A DNA stretch of 64,000 nt, from assembly GCF_904848665.1 (NCBI RefSeq), contig NZ_CAJHCQ010000016.1, positions 62,001-126,000 of the forward strand. The letters are read 5' to 3'. The position numbers and the translations under genes were made by a program. The DNA is from Paraburkholderia hiiakae (GTDB lineage: Bacteria > Pseudomonadota > Gammaproteobacteria > Burkholderiales > Burkholderiaceae). This document shows, piece after piece, positions 61,265-64,000 of this stretch; within the stretch, counting starts at the first letter, position 1, and the number at the start of each line of letters is the position of its first letter. Below the pieces are notes generated by a model. It saw only the letters and a program-made list of their open reading frames with translations. It made no database searches and had not been told where the DNA came from.

Positions 61265-61633
61265 ATGAACGGTTATCAGCTTACGTTCTACACAGAACAT
61301 AACCGCCATCATGGCCATCGCACGATTTGTGAGTGGCTGCTTCATGAAGCGAAGCACCTGGGCATCCATGGCGCGACCGTCATCAATTGTGTCGAGGGTA
61401 CTGGGCATGCAGGAGCCCATCACGCAGCGCATGTCCTGAAGCTAGCCGATCAGCCCGTGCAGATCATTCTCGCTTGCACTGAGGACGAGGCCCAGCGCAT
61501 GCTTGACACCGTTGAAGCTGAACACGTTCACGTTTTCTACACCCGGTCACCCATCGAATTCGGACTGCTGGGTGCGCAGGAGCATCGTCCGGAGCACAAG
61601 CATTTTTCGATATTCGGACATAAACCTCACTGA
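61265..61633 (+). CDS. DUF190 protein, copy 2
   Basis: A 122-residue paralogue of copy 1 starting at the ATG at 61265 behind GGAGGAAAAC. QLTFYTEHNRHHGHRTICEW, LLHEAKHLGIHGATVINCVE and HVFYTRSPIEFGLLG align along its length. It is unusually His-rich: about one residue in seven, with HH pairs and a C-terminal EHRPEHKHFSIFGHKPH. Metal binding is therefore possible, but unproven. It is the last gene before the second riboswitch. Confidence 0.88.
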   Translation: MNGYQLTFYTEHNRHHGHRTICEWLLHEAKHLGIHGATVINCVEGTGHAGAHHAAHVLKLADQPVQIILACTEDEAQRMLDTVEAEHVHVFYTRSPIEFGLLGAQEHRPEHKHFSIFGHKPH

Positions 61634-61658
61634 AGCTGGTGCGGCTGCGCCTGGAGCC

Positions 61659-61686
61659 TTGCATGTGACGCGACGTTGCCTATACT
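61659..61686 (+). promoter_or_regulatory. Sigma70 promoter for riboswitch 2
   Basis: TTGCAT (61659-61664) and TATACT (61681-61686) are 16 nt apart. The transcript would begin near 61693, about 10 nt before the aptamer. Confidence 0.65.
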
Positions 61687-61703
61687 CGAAGGCGACATTG
61701 CGT

Positions 61704-61789
61704 GGAGATGGCATTCTCCCTTAACCGCCGTGTTTTTCCTCACGGCTGATGATGCCTACCAGACCCCGGACGCCGGGGCCGGTAGGCAT
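61704..61789 (+). promoter_or_regulatory. Fluoride riboswitch (crcB motif), copy 2, with expression platform
   Basis: The core GGAGATGGCATTCTCC (61704-61719) is identical to copy 1. AACCGCC leads into a second stem, GCCGTG/CACGGC (61727-61732, 61741-61746), followed by CTGATGATGCCTACC (61746-61760), a full match to the conserved 3' part. ATGCC (3' strand of the first stem) can instead pair, as ATGCCTACC (61752-61760), with GGTAGGCAT (61781-61789), enclosing a CCCCGG/CCGGGG stem. Aptamer and hairpin cannot coexist, which is a natural on/off switch. The two aptamers differ strongly outside the core. Confidence 0.92.
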
Positions 61790-61852
61790 GTTCAGCCGGC
61801 TCGCATTCACGAGCATCCCGGGCATATTGACGCCTGAAAAGAAGCCTGAAAC

Positions 61853-62008
61853 ATGGGATGCTGCTGCGAGTCATCATCGCGTGATCCTCACCGCCTGAAT
61901 CACCATTTTCTCAAGGCCGTCTGCTGCTTTCGCCCGGCAGGCGTGCCTGCGCCTGTGCGTGTGAGGCTTGCGGCCGCCGCGCGCGACCTTGCGGGAAGCC
62001 GGCCATGA
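61853..62008 (+). CDS. Possible Cys-rich 51-residue leader ORF
   Basis: An ATG at 61853 opens a 51-codon frame whose TGA overlaps the ATG of the hyfC-like gene (ATGA). It begins MGCCCESSSRDPHRLNHH and has a second CC pair, five Cys in all, with an Arg/Ala-rich end. The exact overlap suggests translational coupling, and the hyfC-like gene itself has only a weak ribosome-binding site. It could be a leader peptide, a small metal-binding protein or chance. Confidence 0.38.
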   Translation: MGCCCESSSRDPHRLNHHFLKAVCCFRPAGVPAPVRVRLAAAARDLAGSRP

Positions 62009-62952
62009 GCGCACGGGACATCCTTCTGCAAATTGCGCAGGTGCTCACGGTGCTGGCGCTATCACCGCTACTGCAGGGTGTCATTCTCCAATGGGAGGAG
62101 CGCATTCAGCGAGCGCGCGGTCCCGGAATTCTCCAGCCTTACCGCGACCTGCGCAAACTGTTTCGCAAAGAGATTGTTGTGCCGGAAACGGCGTCCTGGG
62201 TTTACTGGTGTGCACCGGTGGTCGCATTTACGTGCATGCTTACCGTGCCGATTCTGATTCCGGTACTCACCGACTTTCCGCTTCCACTCTCTGATATGGG
62301 AGACATCCTTGGAGGCGGACTCATCCTTACCCTCGGGTCCTTTGTGGGTTTACTCGCTGGTCTGGATTCCGGCAGTGCCTTCGGTGGTATCGGCTCGAGC
62401 CGTTCGGTGATGCTCGGAATCCTGGCCGAACCCACGCTCATTCTTGTCCTTGTAGGCATCACATTGCTCGCCAAAGCGATGCTGCCGTTCGTCGTCAATC
62501 ATCTGCTTGTGCAGCAGCCCTCGGTCTACTGGAGCCCCGCGCATCTGTTTCTGGTATTCGCTTTCTTCGTTCTGCTGCTGGTCGAGACAGACCGTCTCCC
62601 AATCCATTCGAGCACGCACATCGAGGTCTACATGATTGAGGAGGCACGCATTCTCGAGTATTCCGGGCCGTTGCTCGCGCTGCTCAAATGGGCGTCGATG
62701 ATGAAGCAGTTCATTCTTTACACGATTTTCTGCAACGTGCTGACTCTGCCATGGGGTCTTTCGCAGCACGGCACCGTAATCGGCGCACTGGCAGCGGCGG
62801 CGGGGCTATTCGTGCGAATGCTTATCGTCGCACTGGCTGTCGTTCTCGTGGAGACGGCGCAATCGCGGTTGCGCTTCTTCCGTTACCAGGAGCCACTTGC
62901 GGCTTCCTTCATGCTTGCGGTGCTTGCCATCGCAGCTAATCAGCTACGGTGA
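62005..62952 (+). CDS. hyfC: Hyf/FHL-type membrane subunit, NuoH-like (HyfC)
   Basis: A 315-residue protein with about eight transmembrane segments, the HyfC/HycD and NuoH family. It has GPGILQPYRDLRKLFRKE (residues 38-55) and the conserved loop VETDRLPIHSSTHIEVYMIEEARILEYSG, split here over residues 192-220. In formate hydrogenlyases and related complexes this subunit links the hydrophilic arm to the ion-pumping arm. Two further membrane subunits follow at 4 and 2 nt. The catalytic large subunit is not in the window, so it is open whether this is a hydrogenase. The riboswitch points to fluoride control. Confidence 0.9.
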   Translation: MSARDILLQIAQVLTVLALSPLLQGVILQWEERIQRARGPGILQPYRDLRKLFRKEIVVPETASWVYWCAPVVAFTCMLTVPILIPVLTDFPLPLSDMGDILGGGLILTLGSFVGLLAGLDSGSAFGGIGSSRSVMLGILAEPTLILVLVGITLLAKAMLPFVVNHLLVQQPSVYWSPAHLFLVFAFFVLLLVETDRLPIHSSTHIEVYMIEEARILEYSGPLLALLKWASMMKQFILYTIFCNVLTLPWGLSQHGTVIGALAAAAGLFVRMLIVALAVVLVETAQSRLRFFRYQEPLAASFMLAVLAIAANQLR

Positions 62953-62956
62953 AGCC

Positions 62957-63637
62957 ATGCTGCTCGCGCATCTGACACCGCTTGCAGCGTCGTTGTTCAG
63001 TCTGCTTGCTATCGGCAGTTTGCTGCTCGCGTTCGTGATGCTGGGTTCGCGCTGGTTGAAAGACTATCTGCTTGCTTTTACCGCGGAGTCGTGGCTCATC
63101 GCGGCGCTATCGGGTGCCGTGGGTTACTACGGCAACTATCACGAGCTTTATCTGGTCGCCTTGTTGACGGCGCTGTTCCGCGGGTTGATTCTTCCTTACC
63201 TTATCTGGCGCATCATCGCGAGACTCGAGGTTGAGCGCGAATTGCATGTGAGCCTGCAACCCAGTTCGAGCCTCGTCCTGGGCGCATTGCTCGTGCTCTT
63301 CGCCTTCGTGGTCTCGAATCATCTGGGAAATGCGCTCGGCCTCGAAGGGACCGTTGTTGTGCTCGCGCTTACGGTCATGTTTTCGATGAAACTTATCGGG
63401 TTTCTCATGCTGACCGTTCGCCAGGAGGCGATCAGCCAGGTGCTCGGTCTACTGATTCTCGAGAACGGCATTTTTCTTGGTTCGCAGATTCTCGTGCCGG
63501 GTATGCCGCTGCTCATTGAACTCGTACTGTTGTTTGACCTGCTTGTGATTGTGGTCTGCTTCGGCGTGTTGGTGCGCTATCTCGTTGCCCACGTGGGCAG
63601 CACGAGTAGCCGCGAATTGCGACGCCTGGTGGGGTGA
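62957..63637 (+). CDS. hyfE: Hyf-type membrane subunit, HyfE-like
   Basis: A 226-residue protein with about seven transmembrane segments. The first half is generic. The second half has the HyfE/NuoK-like GLEGTVVVLALTVMFSMKLI, then QVLGLLILENGIFLGSQIL with Glu in the membrane, as in NuoK. It starts at the ATG at 62957, 4 nt after the hyfC-like stop. HyfE occurs in hydrogenase-4 and Ehr-type complexes and is absent from the simpler hydrogenase-3, so the complex is of the hydrogenase-4-like layout. Confidence 0.88.
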   Translation: MLLAHLTPLAASLFSLLAIGSLLLAFVMLGSRWLKDYLLAFTAESWLIAALSGAVGYYGNYHELYLVALLTALFRGLILPYLIWRIIARLEVERELHVSLQPSSSLVLGALLVLFAFVVSNHLGNALGLEGTVVVLALTVMFSMKLIGFLMLTVRQEAISQVLGLLILENGIFLGSQILVPGMPLLIELVLLFDLLVIVVCFGVLVRYLVAHVGSTSSRELRRLVG

Positions 63638-63639
63638 CC

Positions 63640-64000
63640 ATGGTCGAAGCATGGCTCATTCTCGTGACCGCCGTGCCACTCATGGCTGCATCGATTGCGG
63701 TGGTGACTCAAAATGTCCGCGCGGCCGAGTACGCGAACCTCGTCGCAGCGTTCGTGTGCCTGGTTGCGGCGATTTGGCTTGCGATACATGTCGATGGAGC
63801 GCGCACGTTCGTCGCAGGCTACGTCCTCTTCGATGCGCTCGGCGCCTGGACCCTTGTCTGCACCTGCGCCGTCTATTTTCTCGCATCGATTTACGCGGTG
63901 GGTTACATGCGTCTGCTAAAGGAGGAGATTGCGCGATTGCCAAGCTTCTACGCGCTCTTTGCGCTCTTTGCGGCGACGATGATCTCGGGTCCGCTGATGA
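63640..64000 (+). CDS. Hyf-type antiporter-like subunit (HyfF/NuoL-N family), 3' end outside window
   Basis: The first 120 residues are visible, starting at the ATG at 63640, 2 nt after the HyfE-like gene. MVEAWLILVTAVPLMAASIA is the first membrane segment, and GYVLFDALGAWTLVCTCAVY then FLASIYAVGYMRLLKEE match the N-terminus of HyfB/HyfF/NuoL-type proton-channel subunits. The reading frame is open at the right edge. Its position after HyfE suggests HyfF, but HyfB/D types cannot be excluded from this fragment. Confidence 0.82.
   Translation, partial: MVEAWLILVTAVPLMAASIAVVTQNVRAAEYANLVAAFVCLVAAIWLAIHVDGARTFVAGYVLFDALGAWTLVCTCAVYFLASIYAVGYMRLLKEEIARLPSFYALFALFAATMISGPLM

Larger units (their letters stand above)
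61634..62004 (+). other. Leader region of the Hyf-like operon
   Basis: This 371-nt stretch contains a strong sigma70 promoter (61659-61686), the second fluoride aptamer (61704-61760) with its alternative hairpin (to 61789), and a 51-codon small frame that overlaps the start of the hyfC-like gene. No clear T-run follows the hairpin, so control may be rho-dependent or act on translation of the small frame. Confidence 0.6.

Overview
The window is a chromosome-like stretch of a high-GC beta-proteobacterium of the Burkholderiaceae, most likely Paraburkholderia, Caballeronia or a relative. The evidence is gene content: DUF4148, DUF2934 and DUF2844/DUF3443 proteins, many LysR and AraC regulators, a Burkholderia-style T6SS, an M81 peptidase beside an MFS permease, and phosphocholine-type phospholipase C. 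I saw no rRNA, tRNA, CRISPR array, phage or insertion sequence.

Layout. 0-5 kb: the end of a type VI secretion cluster (tssM, tssF, tssJ). 5-23.7 kb: mostly ordinary accessory metabolism and envelope genes, including an MFS/M81 pair with its LysR, phospholipase C, an OMPLA-type phospholipase A, small exported proteins, a four-repeat membrane protein behind an OmpR-type promoter, an OpgC-like/tannase-family pair, VOC proteins, and AraC/EamA. 24-29 kb: a small wHTH-like protein, the DUF2844/DUF3443 pair, and LysR with an Old Yellow Enzyme. 29-36.3 kb: a six-gene alcaligin-type hydroxamate siderophore operon on the minus strand with a sigma70 promoter and a Fur-box-like site. 36.6-41.4 kb: a YaiI protein, a GlxA regulator and a glutathione-dependent formaldehyde operon (frmR, frmA, gfa, fghA) with two palindromic FrmR operators. 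41.6-47.7 kb: a patatin-like and an HD-type protein, then a sigma54 activator with a long TPR-like tail beside a consensus -24/-12 promoter and two identical palindromes. 48-57 kb: a GH3 glucosidase, a small cluster with shikimate-dehydrogenase-like and carboxymuconolactone-decarboxylase-like proteins, and two aldo/keto reductases with LysR partners.

57.1-64 kb is the most interesting part. Two RNAs with the fluoride riboswitch (crcB motif) signature lie 4.6 kb apart on the plus strand. The first precedes two paralogous MutS-like ATPases followed by two DUF190 proteins. The second precedes membrane subunits of a Hyf/complex-I-like assembly, which runs off the window. Neither a CrcB channel nor a fluoride-type CLC antiporter is in the window. 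The module looks less GC-rich than its surroundings. It appears to be a fluoride-responsive regulon whose proteins have no established role in fluoride tolerance.
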